A stretch of 64,000 bases of DNA from Isoetes taiwanensis. Lineage: Eukaryota; Streptophyta; Lycopodiopsida; Isoetales; Isoetaceae. A program made the position numbers and the translations under genes. A model generated the notes under the pieces. The model was not told the DNA's origin, made no database searches, and saw nothing but the letters and a program-made list of their open reading frames with translations. Location: assembly GCA_021234155.1 (NCBI GenBank), contig JAJEKV010000003.1, positions 11,653,819 through 11,717,818 of the forward strand. Reading direction: 5' to 3'. Below, in pieces: positions 1-10,699 of the stretch (position 1 is the stretch's first letter; each line of letters opens with the position of its first letter).

Positions 1-62
1 AATTTGAAATAAAAGGTTTTCCTTCTAATGCTGAGTTTGAAGTCCTTAACTTGGGAAAATAT

Positions 63-269
63 GATTTGATCTTGTGAATGAAATGGTTATCTCAAGAGCA
101 TGCCATGATAGATTGTGATAAAAGAGTCGTGTTATGTCGACCAACGGGACGGGAACAATACATGTTGGAGAGTAACCTGCAATGTGCTACAGTTACCCTC
201 TTATCATATAAGCAAGTAAAGAGAAGTTTGAGAAAACGGGGTTATGTATATCTAGGTCATATTAAATAG
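63..269 (+). pseudogene. gypsy retropepsin C-terminal end
   Basis: The translation around 78-170 has the pattern WLSQEHAMIDC, which follows the retropepsin domain in chromovirus polyproteins (usually preceded by a G-M-D-W motif). A TGA at about 76-78 interrupts the frame directly before it, so this is a broken remnant. The protease active site itself (DSG) lies outside the window. The frame stops at 267-269 and the RT domain follows in another phase. Confidence 0.6.
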
Positions 270-281
270 ACTGAAAATCAA

Positions 282-1145
282 GAAGAACCTCCACCTAAAG
301 CAATTCAAGAAATACTTGAAGAATATAAGGACGTGTTTCCTGATGAGCTGAAAGAGTTGCCACCTCGTAGACCAGTAGACCATGAAATTGAATTGATCCC
401 TGGATTTGTACCTACATCTAGACCACCATATAGGTTTCATGCATTAGAATTAGCAGAACTCAAGAAACAGTTGAATGAACTCATTGAGCAAGGGTTCATA
501 AGGCCTAGCACTTCACCATTTGGAGCCCCGGTACTGTTTGTTAAGAAAAAAGATGGATCCTTGCGGCTTTGCATTGATTACAGAATGTTAAACAATATTA
601 CTGTCAAGAATAAATATGCACTACCACGTATTGATGAACTATTTGATCAAATAGGACAGGCGAAGTATTTTTCAAAAATTGATTTAAGATCGGGATACCA
701 TCGAATCAGAATCAAGGAGTCCGACATTCACAAAACTGCTTTTAGGACTAGATATGGGCATTATGAATTTGTGGTAATGCCATTTGGACTGACCAATGCA
801 CCTGCAACATTTATGAGGCTTATGAATGATATATTTTGGGAGCAACTTGATAAATATGTCATAGTCTTCTTTGATGATATACTGATATATTCTCAAACAT
901 TACAAGAGCATGTTGAGCATTTAAAGTTGTTTGGAAAGATGTTAAAAAGGGAGTTTGCAAAAGAAACGATGGTCTACTTGTGTCATATTGTATCGAGTCT
1001 AGGAATCGAGCCAGACCCAGCAAAAATTAATGCAGTCAAGGAATGGCCTCAACCAAAGATGGTGAAAGAGGTTAGGTCATTTTTGGGGTTAGCTAGTTAT
1101 TACAGAAAATTATATCACAGTTTGCTAAAATTGCTGCTCCAATAG
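282..1145 (+). pseudogene. gypsy reverse transcriptase domain
   Basis: The frame is open from about 282 and shows RT landmarks in order: [16 protein letters not shown], the [13 protein letters not shown] block with its first catalytic aspartate, [10 protein letters not shown], and [10 protein letters not shown], a variant of the YVDD box with both aspartates kept. After HLKLFGKML there is a deletion of the usual segment joining the palm to the thumb. The text then resumes at a [12 protein letters not shown]-like block and [10 protein letters not shown]. The frame is lost at about 1135. RT copies genomic RNA to cDNA in virus-like particles; this copy is almost certainly inactive because of the internal deletion and the neighbouring breaks. 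Confidence 0.9.
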
Positions 1146-1437
1146 CTTCACTTTTGAGGAAAGATATGGATCTCAAATGGACCGAAATTTGTAGAAAGAG
1201 TTTTGAGTTGTTGAAAGAAGCTCTAACTTCTGCTCCTATTTTGAAAGTTCCAGAGATTGGAAAACCATTTTTAGTAGTGACTGATGCATCAGGTGTTGGA
1301 ATTGGGGGAGCTTTATTACAAGACAACCGAGTTTGTGCATATGAGTCGAAGAAATTATCTCCAACTGAACAGAATTACCCTACTCATGATTTAGAGATGA
1401 TGGCTGTGGTACATGCATTAATAATTTGGCGCCAATA

Positions 1438-3820
1438 TGTAGCATAATAACAGGGGGTTTTCTTTGTGTTTTTGTACGCTTTTCACAAAGGTTTTCCTAA
1501 GATTTCATGGCGTATTTGAATGGATGTACTAATGCGTACATCTAGAGTGCACCATTTCTTAGTCGTTGATTTAGCTTTTTTTTTTCAATGGTCCAACATC
1601 CAAGGGCTCACAACAAAAGCCCTCTTTTTATTTTAGGGGCTGAACATGCTAGGCTGTGTAGAATATAGAAGCTAATCCGATAGAATGGAGAAGGTCTCTA
1701 GCTTTTGTTAGGCTGAGCTATGCTTCTATTTGCTTGTGCTACCGGACCGTGGATAAATCAACTTCTATGCAGGGCAGTTCCAGGAGAGCAGAGGCCTTCC
1801 GGTTTTGTGCAGATGCATGCTTCTATTTGCTTGTGCTACTTTGGACCGTGGATAAATCAACTTCTATGCGAGGCGCCAGTTCGGGAGAGCGAGGCCTTCC
1901 GGTTTTGTGCAGATGCATGCTTCTATTTGCTTGTGCTTATGGGAGCTGGTTCATCGGTGCTTGGTTCCTCGGTGGAGCCTGTAGTTTTAGGGCTCTTCGG
2001 TTTTTTCTTAGATGGTAGGTTCTTGGGGTTCAGGCAAAGCAGATCGTTGGTTTTTATGTTAGCACCTCCATAGCTCTTAGATGGTAGGTTCTTAGATGAT
2101 CAAATCTTGCACAGATGGCTTCGATTCTCCGGTTCGGCTGCTCCAAATTCTTCTGCACTGGTTAACACTTTGGTTGCTGCTGACTCTTCGATCCTGAATG
2201 GCCTTTGATTATCTTAATCGGCCTGGCACAGGCCCAATCTCACCAAGATTGAACCCTAACGACCTTTTGAAACAGATTTCTCGATTTATTTAGTCAAATC
2301 CGGCCGCTTCTTCTGCAGTTTTCTCTGATGCCAGAGTCATCGGCCCTGATTTACTTTTGATTCCCTAAAATGATCCTTCCCTTTTCCTTTAATCAAGTCG
2401 GCTTTGATCTGACTGCTTGTGATCTGTGACAACCAATCTGTAGCCGTCTTCAGCGAAGCCCTTTCCTTATCGGCAGTAAGCTGAGGCGTATCCTGAGCAT
2501 GCAATCCTGCCATTGCTTTTCACGCAATCAGTCCGGCCAAGAGCTCCCGTCCGTTCAGAATTCTTGCCCCAAATATTTCCCCTTTTGTTACAATTTATCC
2601 ATGTCAACAATTTTCTTCTTTCCAATGGTTCCCAATCTGGTCTTCCCTTTATCCCTTGCCTTAGTTATTTCTTTTGCAATTCCACATATTCCTTTCCCTT
2701 TAGTTCCTTTTTTATTCTTCAATTGTTTTTATTCTCCAATCTCGGCTTGCACCTTTATTCCTAAAGTTTCTTCTTCAACCGCTATTGCTGTAGCCCGTTC
2801 CTTGTCACCATTGATATTTCTTTTCTGGTTTTGCCCATAAGGCGACGACAATCTTCTCTTTTCTTCCATGGGTATGTCCACTTCCATGGTTCTTCCCTTT
2901 ATTTTGCCACGTTATCTCCTTCTACAGTGACAATCGTGGCAGTATTTCAATTCTGCTTATACAATTATTATTTGTTGCAAATATTTGCAGCTAGAAAGCC
3001 AGAATTTTAAATATATGCAAAGGCTTGTAGCATGGTGTTCAAAAAGAAAAATGGCTATAACTCGGCACTGCATTCAGCGAATTTTGTGCACATGGATTGG
3101 ATTGCATGCACAAATATTTTAGATATTGCAGTTACTCTTCATATCCATTGTTCCAAAAGGCATTTCATTTATTGATGTATATCTTAAAACATTGTTGTTA
3201 TATGACATTGTGAATAGGTTTGTTATCCATGTTCTGGCATCAACCACGACACATATTAGATATTGCATATTAAATATTACATACTGATACAGGTTTTGCA
3301 TGTTTCACATGTTTTTACATATGTTTGCTTTTTTTAGGGCCCGAAGGGCCCAAAATTTTTTTTAGTATAACAACCAACATATAACTACCATTAACATTAA
3401 TTAACACAACCATTGAATCCAACGCATTTAAATTAAAATCCCCCTTAAACCCCCTTTGGTTTGGGTGCATATTCACACGGGGGGTGACTCCGGGCAACGA
3501 GAGCTGTTGGATAGGCATATTCACCCCAAATTCCTTAATCTACACCGTACGTAAAGTTCCTCGTTTGTGGGGTATGCAAGTACAAAATTTGCTATACTGT
3601 ATAATAAGATTTGCAAAATACTATAAGATTTGAAGCAAAATACTATATGGTGTTGATTTTGTACGCGCGAAATGTAATTATAAGGGCTCTCGCTGCCCTA
3701 CGTCACCCCCCGTGTGAATATGCACCCAAACCAAAGGGGGTTTAAGGGGGATTTTAATTTAAATGCGTTGGATTCAATGGTTGTGTTAATTAATGTTAAT
3801 GGTAGTTATATGTTGGTTGT
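1438..3820 (+). mobile_element. composite insertion in gypsy RNase H, ending in a foldback element
   Basis: This segment interrupts RNase H between conserved codons. The dinucleotide TA occurs on both sides (1436-1437 and 3821-3822), consistent with a short target duplication. The left end TGTAGCAYAATAACAGGGGG recurs at 55466 and 56332, each time after ATA. The homology with 55466 continues for about 150 bp to a shared CTAGAGTGCACC. The right end is the foldback at 3368-3822. Between them lie a tandem repeat (1720-1937) and about 1.4 kb of pyrimidine-rich non-coding sequence. Whether it is one element or several stacked insertions is unclear. Confidence 0.6.
1720..1937 (+). repeat. tandem repeat, about 98-bp unit, 2.2 copies
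   Basis: TGCTTCTATTTGCTTGTGCT recurs at 1720, 1818 and 1918, giving periods of about 97-100 bp. Copies share GGACCGTGGATAAATCAACT and the AGGCCTTCCGG segment. Open frames across it are by-products of the repeat. Confidence 0.85.
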
Positions 3821-3822
3821 TA
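3368..3822. repeat. foldback element copy 1 (inverted arms, about 230-bp centre)
   Basis: The left arm starting TAACAACCAACATATAACTA is the reverse complement of the right arm ending GGTTGTTA. Arms are about 125 bp and nearly identical, including the AAATCCCCCTTAAACCCCCT block. The centre (about 3494-3700) is unique sequence. A short GC palindrome (GGGCCCGAAGGGCCC) lies just left of the element at about 3338. Copies 2 and 3 are at 56658-57094 and 57739-58256, with the centre in the opposite orientation. Confidence 0.85.
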
Positions 3823-4021
3823 CTTGCTTGGGCAAAAATTTATACTGAAGACTGACCATCAAAGCCTTAAATATTTCATGACTCAACCTCATCTTAGCAA
3901 TAGACAGCGCAGATAGATGGAATTAATACAAGAATATAACTTTACAATTGAGTATCAACCTGGAAAAGATAATGTAATAGCAGATGCACTATGACGTAGG
4001 GGTTTTTGCAATGCCGTTAGC

Positions 4022-5196
4022 ATGATCACAAGCAATTGGGATTCAGACGTTAATAAAAAGATTGAGAACGACCCGTATTTTAAACAAGTTGTTCAAGATT
4101 TAAAAGCAGGAAAAGAAAACCCTTCATACAAACTTGTCAATGGGGTATTGCATTATCATGGAAGATTGTGTATTCCAAATGATGCAGAGTTAAAGGCTAA
4201 AATATTATATGAAGTGCATGATAGCCCCATATCTGCACATCCAGGATTTCATAAAACACACCGCAGGCTAAAGAAGCAGTTCTTTTGGCCAGGAATGAAG
4301 AAGCATATTCAAAGATATGTAGCACGATGCCTTTCATGTCAAAAGGTAAAGGCTATAAGAATGAAGCCAGCAAGTGAGCTCCAGCCTTTGGACATTCCCA
4401 ATAATAAATGGGAATGTATCAGCATGGATTTCGTTGTAGGGTTACCTCGCACAAGAACGGGGTATGATTCAATTTATGTAGTGGTTGATCGACTAACTAA
4501 ACAAGCTCATTTTCTTCCAACAAGAACAATTGCAACAGGTATGGATAATAGCAAGCTGTTTATGAAGGAGATATTTAGATTGCATAGAGTTCCAAGAACC
4601 ATAACCTCAGATTGAGATAGTAGGTTTATTGGACAATTTTGGCAAGGCTTGTTTCAAAACTTACAGACTAGGCTTAATATGAGTTCAGCCTATCATCCAG
4701 AGACAGATGGACAAACAGAAAGAGTCAACCAAGTTTTAGAAGACATGTTGAGAATGTATGTGCCTGAGCATCCTAATAATTGGGATTCATATTTACATTT
4801 AGTAGAGTTTGCTTATAATAATACCCACCAAGATTCTATTAAAATGAGTCCCCTTGAGGCAATGTATGGTCGAGATTGTTGTCGTCCAATAAATTGGCGA
4901 GACCCTTTATGTCTAGTAGAAGCATCTAACAGACTGATTGAAGATGTTGATGCTCAACTGAGACTTATCCGCCATAACCTTAAGGTGGCACAAAATAGAC
5001 AAAAACAATATGCTGACAAAAAAAGACGACCTTTAGAGTTTCAAAACGGCGAACAAGTATTTTTGAGGATTAATCCAAAGCAAGGAGCTTTGAAGTTTGC
5101 CCCAAGATATGCAGGACCATTTCCAATCATTAAGAAAGTAAGCAAATCAGCATATAAAGCGCGTGAAAGCCCACAATGTGTTCCATGCCAGTAATC
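4022..5196 (+). pseudogene. gypsy integrase
   Basis: The zinc-binding HHCC region is visible (HDSPISAHPGFHKTH ... CLSCQ). The catalytic core starts at about 4420 with ISMDFVVGLP (first Asp), followed by ITSD (second Asp) and then TDGQTERVNQ with the third acidic residue. A TGA at 4613-4615 stands where an Arg codon is usual, directly after ITSD; downstream the frame continues at 4616-5160. The GPF/Y-like region is present (YAGPFPI). A frameshift at about 5160-5170 passes the reading into the chromodomain frame. The enzyme would join LTR ends to target DNA; this copy is broken. Confidence 0.9.
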
Positions 5197-5438
5197 TTCG
5201 CAAATATATATGCGATCCATCTCATGTAATTTCAGAGGATCATATAACAAGTAAAGGGGATTTTCTCACCCTTAAACCTTGGAGAATCATAAAAGAAGAG
5301 TCTAAGAAGTTGAGAGGAAGAACAATACGCCTTTATCTGATACATTGGGAGGGTTGCACGCCTGAAGATGCCACATGGGAAGATGCAGATAAAATAGATG
5401 AAGAATACCCGGAACTCACCCATGAGAACATGGGTTGA
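5163..5438 (+). pseudogene. gypsy integrase tail with chromodomain
   Basis: After the frameshift the text HNVFHASNLRKYICDPSHV matches the typical linker between integrase and chromodomain. The domain itself appears as LIHWEGCTPEDATWEDADKI, with the conserved aromatic and acidic positions of chromovirus chromodomains, which steer integration towards marked chromatin. It ends 18 bp before the 3' LTR, the usual arrangement in this family. Confidence 0.85.
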
Positions 5439-5456
5439 ATTCTCGAAGGGGAGATT

Positions 5457-7239
5457 TGTAACGTCCCTAGGTATGGAAATTTCTAAGTCCATAGTTTAAA
5501 ATTGTTCATTAGGAGAATGACATATGGCAAGAAAGGGAGTTGGAGAGGGACGGTTAATATTCTAGTCAACATCATGTTCAAAAAAATACATCAGTTTTTC
5601 ACTTCACCAAGTAAATTCTAACGTTCATGTTCTCCTTGGCTAATCTTGACGTGCTAGAGAACAAACAGAGAGAAAAACATGACGTTAGTCTTACGACTAA
5701 GTAGGCACCCAGTTATTTCAGATATTTCACACCCATCTTAATGTGCAATTATAAACCTTTGACTTATGACTTAGAAAATATCTGTATAGAGTCTGTGAGA
5801 TAGAATTATTTTCGAGAATTTTGGCCGACTGGTCAATTCGGCGTACTAAGACTTACGTCAAGGCCCAAGAGTTCTGAAAAAGATTCTAGATAGCGGTTTG
5901 TACAAACTCTTCGGGAATCTTACACATTCCATAAGGGTTATGTGCACGGTGTTTAGAATAGTATATCCAGCCCACCAAAACTGGGCTATTTCTTGAATTC
6001 TTGACTATATTTTTTTAAATATTAAGAGAACTTTTTGTTTATTTTCTATTGTTATGTTAACTAGTCATATTCTTTTAAGAGTTCGTTTTAGCCCTCTACA
6101 AAAGATAAGCAAGCCAAATAAATAAAGAAATATTCCTCAAAAAGTGGCAAGAAAGGAAAACTACAATATAAAAAAAACATATTAAATAAATAAAGAAATA
6201 TTCCTCAAAAAGTGGCAAGAAAGGAAAACTACAATATAAAAAAAACATATTAGACTTAAGTCGGATTTGAACCTTCAACTGCTGTTTGAAAACCAAAGAG
6301 CCTTCAAATAAGTCATCCAACTTTGTATTTATAATTTATTTTGTTCTAATTCTTAACATGTTCTATAATTATATACAGTTATCATCCTTATTCCTCTCTT
6401 CTGCGAAGTTTTTTATTTATCCCTAAAAATCCGCCGCGATCAGATTTGCGACCTCTGGAGACATGATTTTAGGCATGGATTTGAACTTTTCTTTGCTAGC
6501 CTAGCTTAGGGTAAGCATCAGAGGAAAAGAAAGGGAAAAATAGTGGTTCTATCTATAATCGAAAGCTATTATTTTATGGGTTCTACAATTTGTTGTGCTC
6601 TACGAATTTTGGGTAGCCAAGACGTTAAGCAGAAGGCCGTTTCAGATGAAGAGCTTCTCTAACATTTTCAGAAGGAAGAATCTAAGAAGGATCTTGAAAA
6701 AGAATAATCTTTACTCTGTTCATTTACTGAGAAAATTCAAACCAGTATTGGCCACCAGATTTTTCTTTTAACAAATGACAAATCTATTATACATCTTATT
6801 TGTAGCCCATTATAGAATTTAGAGAGCATCAAACAGATTTAACAAAGAACATGAATTAGAACTTTGAAGAATCAAAAGAAAACTAGAAAACTCTTTAAAC
6901 TTAAGAAAAGCCATCCCAAGATTAGTGTTTTTTTCAGCATCCAAGAAAATCAACACACAAATTACCGAGGATTAAGAACAGAAAGTTTGACGGACTTGGA
7001 TGCCTAACTTAAATTATTTTCCCTTCTCTCCTTTCTTTCCTCCTCTTCTTCCATTCACCTCTTCCTTTAATCTCAAGAAAATAATGCCCTTTCTTAAACG
7101 TCCCTCTCCAACTCCCTTTCTTGCCACATGTCATTCTCCTAATGAACAATTTTAAACCCCTCTTATTATTATTATTAATATTATTTTGTCCAGCCCAATT
7201 AACTATGGACTTAGAAATTCCATATCTAGGGACGTTACA
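5457..7239. repeat. 3' LTR region with inverted ends (single LTR or two opposed LTRs)
   Basis: The left edge begins TGTAACGTCCCTAGGTATGG and the right edge is the reverse complement of almost the same text, ending CTAGGGACGTTACA. The shared part is about 100 bp (CCATAGTT, then TTCATTAGGAGAATGACAT, GGCAAGAAAGGGAGTTGGAG). The right copy has about 53 extra bp, including an ATT microsatellite. TG at 5457 and CA at 7238-7239 would suit one 1.78 kb LTR. However, inverted ends of 100 bp are unusual for an LTR, so two opposed LTRs of one family are equally possible. No gene seen. Confidence 0.6.
6116..6252 (+). repeat. 68-bp tandem duplication
   Basis: Two near-perfect copies of a 68-bp unit containing AATATTCCTCAAAAAGTGGC and GAAAGGAAAACTACAATATA, at 6116-6183 and 6184-6252, inside the LTR region. 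Confidence 0.9.
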
Positions 7240-7490
7240 TCCTGCCCATGAGAATTAACTAGAGAGATACTGCTCTATCAACAAGTAAATAAAGCACATT
7301 TTCAATATATAGACATGCTGATGTTAAGCCCAAACTCAGAAGGTAGCGCTCCCTGAATATTGACATTTGAGATAGTGGGATCAAAAAGCCATGGAGCTCA
7401 ACGTCATCGCGCCAATTGTGAAACCACTTTATATTGCATTTCCACCCAAATGTTTAGGATTTGTAAAAGGCCAAGATTACTCAACAAAAC
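7240..7490 (-). pseudogene. truncated copy of the MFS transporter exon 2 start
   Basis: The sequence matches the intact transporter at about 13846-14095: both share GGTAGCGCTCCCT, TTGACATTTGAGATAGTGGG and the run through CCAATTGTGAAACCACT to the exon start. The copy includes intron sequence beyond the acceptor, so it arose by DNA duplication, not retroposition. The acceptor region is changed (GATTTGTAAAAGG instead of GATCTGCGAAAGG on the plus strand) and there are frame-changing differences. It is cut off on the left by the LTR end at 7239 and on the right by the MITE at 7498. Non-functional fragment. Confidence 0.85.
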
Positions 7491-7497
7491 TTGAACT

Positions 7498-8212
7498 TAT
7501 TCAGATTTAATAGATAACGCTTCAAGGATGCCATTATATGATTTTATGAGTTTTTTATCTTTAAATTAAAATTGTAATGGTTATCAAAAAATAAAATTGC
7601 TTTCCAAACTAATTTTCACTTAAATCTATTTAGAATCCAAAATTTCAAGAATTAAAAATTTCAAGTTTCATTGATTTAACAAATTTAAAATTTGGGAATC
7701 ATGATAATTTCTAAATGAAATCTGATGGATTGAGAAACGATTGACTTAAAACTATTATGACAATTTCACAATCTATAAACTTTTGCTTTTTTAAAAGTAC
7801 TTTATGAAACATTTTGGGTTGAAATTAATTAAAGGATAAAATTAATGTTTTACTAATAGTTATTGAACAATTTATTATTGATGAAATAAAGTATATTGAA
7901 ATTAATCAGTAATAAACTTCTTTTTTAATTAAAACATAAACATAATCATTTGATTACTTTCAATCTAAAATTTTCTTCTTTGAATATTTTTAAAAAATAG
8001 TATTTTAATCATACAGAGTTTATTTTAGATGAAAATTTAGTTCTAAATAGATTAAAGTGAAAATTTAAATTAAAAAATAATTTTATACTTTAGTAACCAT
8101 CATATCTTCGATCTAATGATGAATTGAACAAATTATTAAAGTCAATGAGAGTTAAAAATACGTATAATCTTATCATGGCATCTTTGAAGTATATCTATTA
8201 GATTTGAATAAT
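7498..8212. mobile_element. MITE with long terminal inverted repeats, about 715 bp
   Basis: The left part (TTATTCAGATTTAATAGATA, then TTCAAGGATGCCAT) is matched by the reverse complement of the right end (TTATTCAAATCTAATAGATA, then TTCAAAGATGCCAT). The similarity continues for about 150 bp on each side through TAATGGTTA and TTTTCACTT-type segments. The middle is AT-rich and non-coding. Long TIRs without coding capacity fit a Mutator- or hAT-like MITE; the superfamily is not resolved and I could not fix a target duplication. Confidence 0.7.
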
Positions 8213-9058
8213 GTAACACACTTAGGGGTTTGCGGGTAAATAAATGATTTTTATTCTTAACCTTAGGTTAAGGATATTTAAAAGAATTGCAATCGTTGGG
8301 AAACAAATTGAATACAGTATCTATATTAAGGTACGGTAGATTTTTGTTATAGTAATGGCATATCAATACATATATAAGACAGTTTCTTTTATGTTTAAAG
8401 GTAATATTTCTGCCCCAAGAAAAAGCGTGCAGACAATACGTGTCATCATGGTATGTGATGTCATCATGGAGCTTGCAATTGGCTGTATTTAGAATTGACT
8501 GCATTGAATTACAGGATCGGTGCCCGTCCTTCCTTTGCAAGCAATCTTTTCGGCTATGGCGATGGGCTTCTACTTCCAAGCTTCAACAAATCGCTTCCAA
8601 GGTTCAGAAATGCGCTGACACTTGGTTTCCAGCAGTGCTGGGTCTTGCTACGGCGATGGGCTTCTGCTTCCAAGCTTCAATAGATCTCTTAGAAAATAAG
8701 AAATAGCTCAAGAAAATGGGGTCTGGAGGCAGTTGTCATCTCAAACTTCTTTGCCACACGTCCGGTTGTAAATCCGGAAGTCAAGGCTAAATTCTTTTAT
8801 TTTGTTATTCAATGCAGATATTTGCATCTGAGCTTTTTCCTCAAGAAAATTTGTCTGCTTTTTTTCATGTGTATGCAGGCAGGACAGAAAACTCGGATAT
8901 GGGGTCTTCTTCGAAATTCACGAAGCAGAGGTTTTGGTTCATGTTTTGTGGCTTTGAGTTTTTGGCATTTTGACATATCTATCATAGAAGGGTTCTCAGG
9001 GTCATTCTGTCTCAATGAGCTAGTTTTTTTGCTCATATTCTTGCTCCTTGGAATCAAA
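8213..9058. other. no convincing gene
   Basis: Intergenic DNA. A short repeat of GGCTATGGCGATGGGCTTCT-like text occurs at about 8550 and 8650, followed by CTTCCAAGCTTCAA both times. Open frames here are short and show no family resemblance. Confidence 0.5.
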
Positions 9059-9115
9059 ATGCTCAGTGGAAGCATTCCTCCTTGGATTGGGGAGGTGAAA
9101 CACCTGCTATCTTAG
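9059..9115 (+). pseudogene. possible leucine-rich-repeat relic
   Basis: The short stretch LSGSIPPWIGEVKHL followed by a stop fits the plant-specific LRR consensus (L-S-G-x-I-P-x-x-I-G-x-L-x-x-L) found in receptor kinases. Only one repeat is visible and no kinase follows. It could be a small exon fragment or chance. Confidence 0.3.
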
Positions 9116-9558
9116 AACAAAGTCTTGGCACCTCCAAATGCCTTGCAGTTCTCACATCAAATATGTTTCACGCATACTAAGTTAGACATATGTAGAAATG
9201 AGCTTTTATTTTGTTGGAGGTTACATGGAGGGCAAAATCAAAGATTCAGTTTTTATACCATTTATTCCCATTTCATATTTGATGTTAGGCTGTAATATAT
9301 TAGGTTGCACTTAGAATTTATTTTTGAAACTAAAAGACGGTAGTCTTGCATGTAGCCGTGTTCAGGGATGAAGCTTCAGATTTGTCACATTAATATAAAT
9401 AGATATCAATATGCCCTAGTTTGAAGCTGGGACAGATGCCTTCACTTTTTCAGGAGCTGAAGATACATTCTTTTTTCGAAACAAAACATTGGGCTATGTC
9501 TATAATGTTGTGCAATCTAGATAGAGATAGAGATTATGTGTATCGATAAATATTAATA

Positions 9559-10059
9559 TTATACTTTTTGTCTTGAAGCTTTTCTTTTGAACAAGCTATA
9601 ATCGCAACATGGATACTTCCATGTTGCAGGACACGTCCCATACCACCTAGGCGTTCTTTGAGACATATCAGTTTGGGGGGTACACATGCCTTCGAAATAG
9701 TGAAGCCTTGTATTCTTCAAGGCTTTGCATTTAAGAATGACACTAGTAGGCTTTAGAACAGACCATCCAAACCATCTCTTCAATGAGGCAATCATAGCGG
9801 CAGGGGTTTTTAGTCTCAATCTCAAAATAGCCTGATAGTGCAGGTGGTCTAGCTTACTGCCCCTCTTAGAAGCCACAACTCCAGCTACCGTCTTGTTCTC
9901 TAGAAACCATACCAGCTTCACAAACCACGCCTCTAGAGCATCGGCTCCAGATTGGTTCAGGGTTACACTCACATCAAGCAAGTTCTCCCCATCAGTATCC
10001 ATAGCCAAGGTCTTGCTGCAAGCCCTCTCCTCGGTTGTAGCCCTCGCCTCCTTCCCCAT
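9559..10059 (-). pseudogene. HUH-endonuclease-like (rolling-circle Rep-like) ORF, truncated or frameshifted
   Basis: An ATG at 10059 opens a frame of about 166 codons. Around residues 30-76 it reads DVSVTLNQ ... EAWFVKLVWFL ... GVVASKRGSKLDHLHYQ. The HLH triad (residues 72-74) sits after a predicted beta strand and a short polar loop, as in motif II (H-hydrophobic-H) of HUH endonucleases. A basic-aromatic segment LKRWFGW follows, then CKALKNTRLHYFEGMC. The C-terminal part loses coherence after EGMC, suggesting a frameshift; the nicking tyrosine cannot be placed. Such proteins start rolling-circle transposition or replication. No helicase, terminal hairpin or matching end repeat was found. Family membership is inferred from motif layout only. 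Confidence 0.45.
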
Positions 10060-10599
10060 GATCACAACAGGACAACAAAACCGGTCGGCAAAAGAACGTC
10101 GCAAAGAAGGGAAGAAGAAGTTCACATGTTCGGCCCACCCAGGAAGAACAGAATGACAATAAATAGCTCTCTTCAACACCACGCTCTCTACCCATCTCTA
10201 GCCACACACAACAAAAATCCCTTCCTTATCTCCGACATCATAGCGGCCTCTGCGCCACATGCCTCCCTTTCACGAGCATCTTATCCCTAAAAATCATGCT
10301 TCCTTACTGCGCCCAACCAATCAAAACCCTAAAACCTTAATTCTTACATATTCTCATAAGAATATGCCCTCTCCCCCCCAAAAAAAAAATTGCAAATCAA
10401 GGCACTCGAGCCTTCAATTGCAAATGTTATGGATAAACTAGGGATAAACAAATACTTGACTAGAGCGCAGGATAAAAACAAGCAAGATATGGCGAGAATA
10501 AAAGGAAAGACACAATGGACAAAGAACATCGTGGAAAAATGGACAATTGATCATAAAGGAGAAAACAAAGGAATGTCGTAAGACACAGAAGCGGGCCAT

Positions 10600-10690
10600 T
10601 TGCCCCTACATTTGCCGATGAACACACCGGGAAGACGCTCCCTTAGTACGCAATAGGACTTGCCCCTACATTTGCCGATGAACACACCGG
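10600..10690 (+). repeat. 31-bp direct repeat, 60-bp spacing
   Basis: TTGCCCCTACATTTGCCGAT followed by GAACACACCGG occurs at 10600-10630 and again at 10660-10690, with GC-richer flanks than the surroundings. Confidence 0.9.
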
Positions 10691-10699
10691 CCGAGACGT

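Larger units (their letters stand above)
1154..4018 (+). pseudogene. gypsy RNase H domain, split by insertion 1438-3820
   Basis: The first half (1154-1437) includes [15 protein letters not shown], the start of the RNase H fold with its catalytic Asp, and a conserved [11 protein letters not shown] block. It breaks off after WRQY. The second half resumes at 3821 with LLGQKF, then KTDHQSLKYF and EYQPGKDNVIADAL, which ends the domain. Joining the two halves gives a continuous domain, so the intervening DNA is a later insertion. A TGA replaces the expected codon of the final ADALSR-like motif at about 3992. Confidence 0.85.
1..7239 (+). mobile_element. Ty3/gypsy chromodomain LTR retrotransposon, degenerate, 5' end outside window
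   Basis: The order protease end, reverse transcriptase, RNase H, integrase, chromodomain and 3' LTR is that of a chromovirus-type Ty3/gypsy element. The 5' LTR, gag and most of the protease lie left of the window. The coding part has stops and frameshifts and a 2.4 kb insertion within RNase H (1438-3820). A purine-rich tract (about 5445-5455) sits directly before the LTR start TGTAACGTCC at 5457, as expected for a polypurine tract. The right border falls inside a broken copy of the transporter gene that is intact at 12901-14253. Family assignment is firm; the exact clade is not resolved. Confidence 0.9.

Noticed and set aside
1720-2073. Cys-rich ORF
   Set aside because: Translation of a 98-bp tandem repeat in two frames; repeat by-product.
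2499-2840. Hydrophobic 113-codon ORF
   Set aside because: Created by a pyrimidine-rich strand; overlapping frames look alike and no domain is present.
6257-6323. tRNA-like sequence on the minus strand (GGTTCAAATCC box, complementary ends)
   Set aside because: The 7-bp acceptor-like pairing exists, but the T-stem and anticodon stem do not pair and the length is too short.
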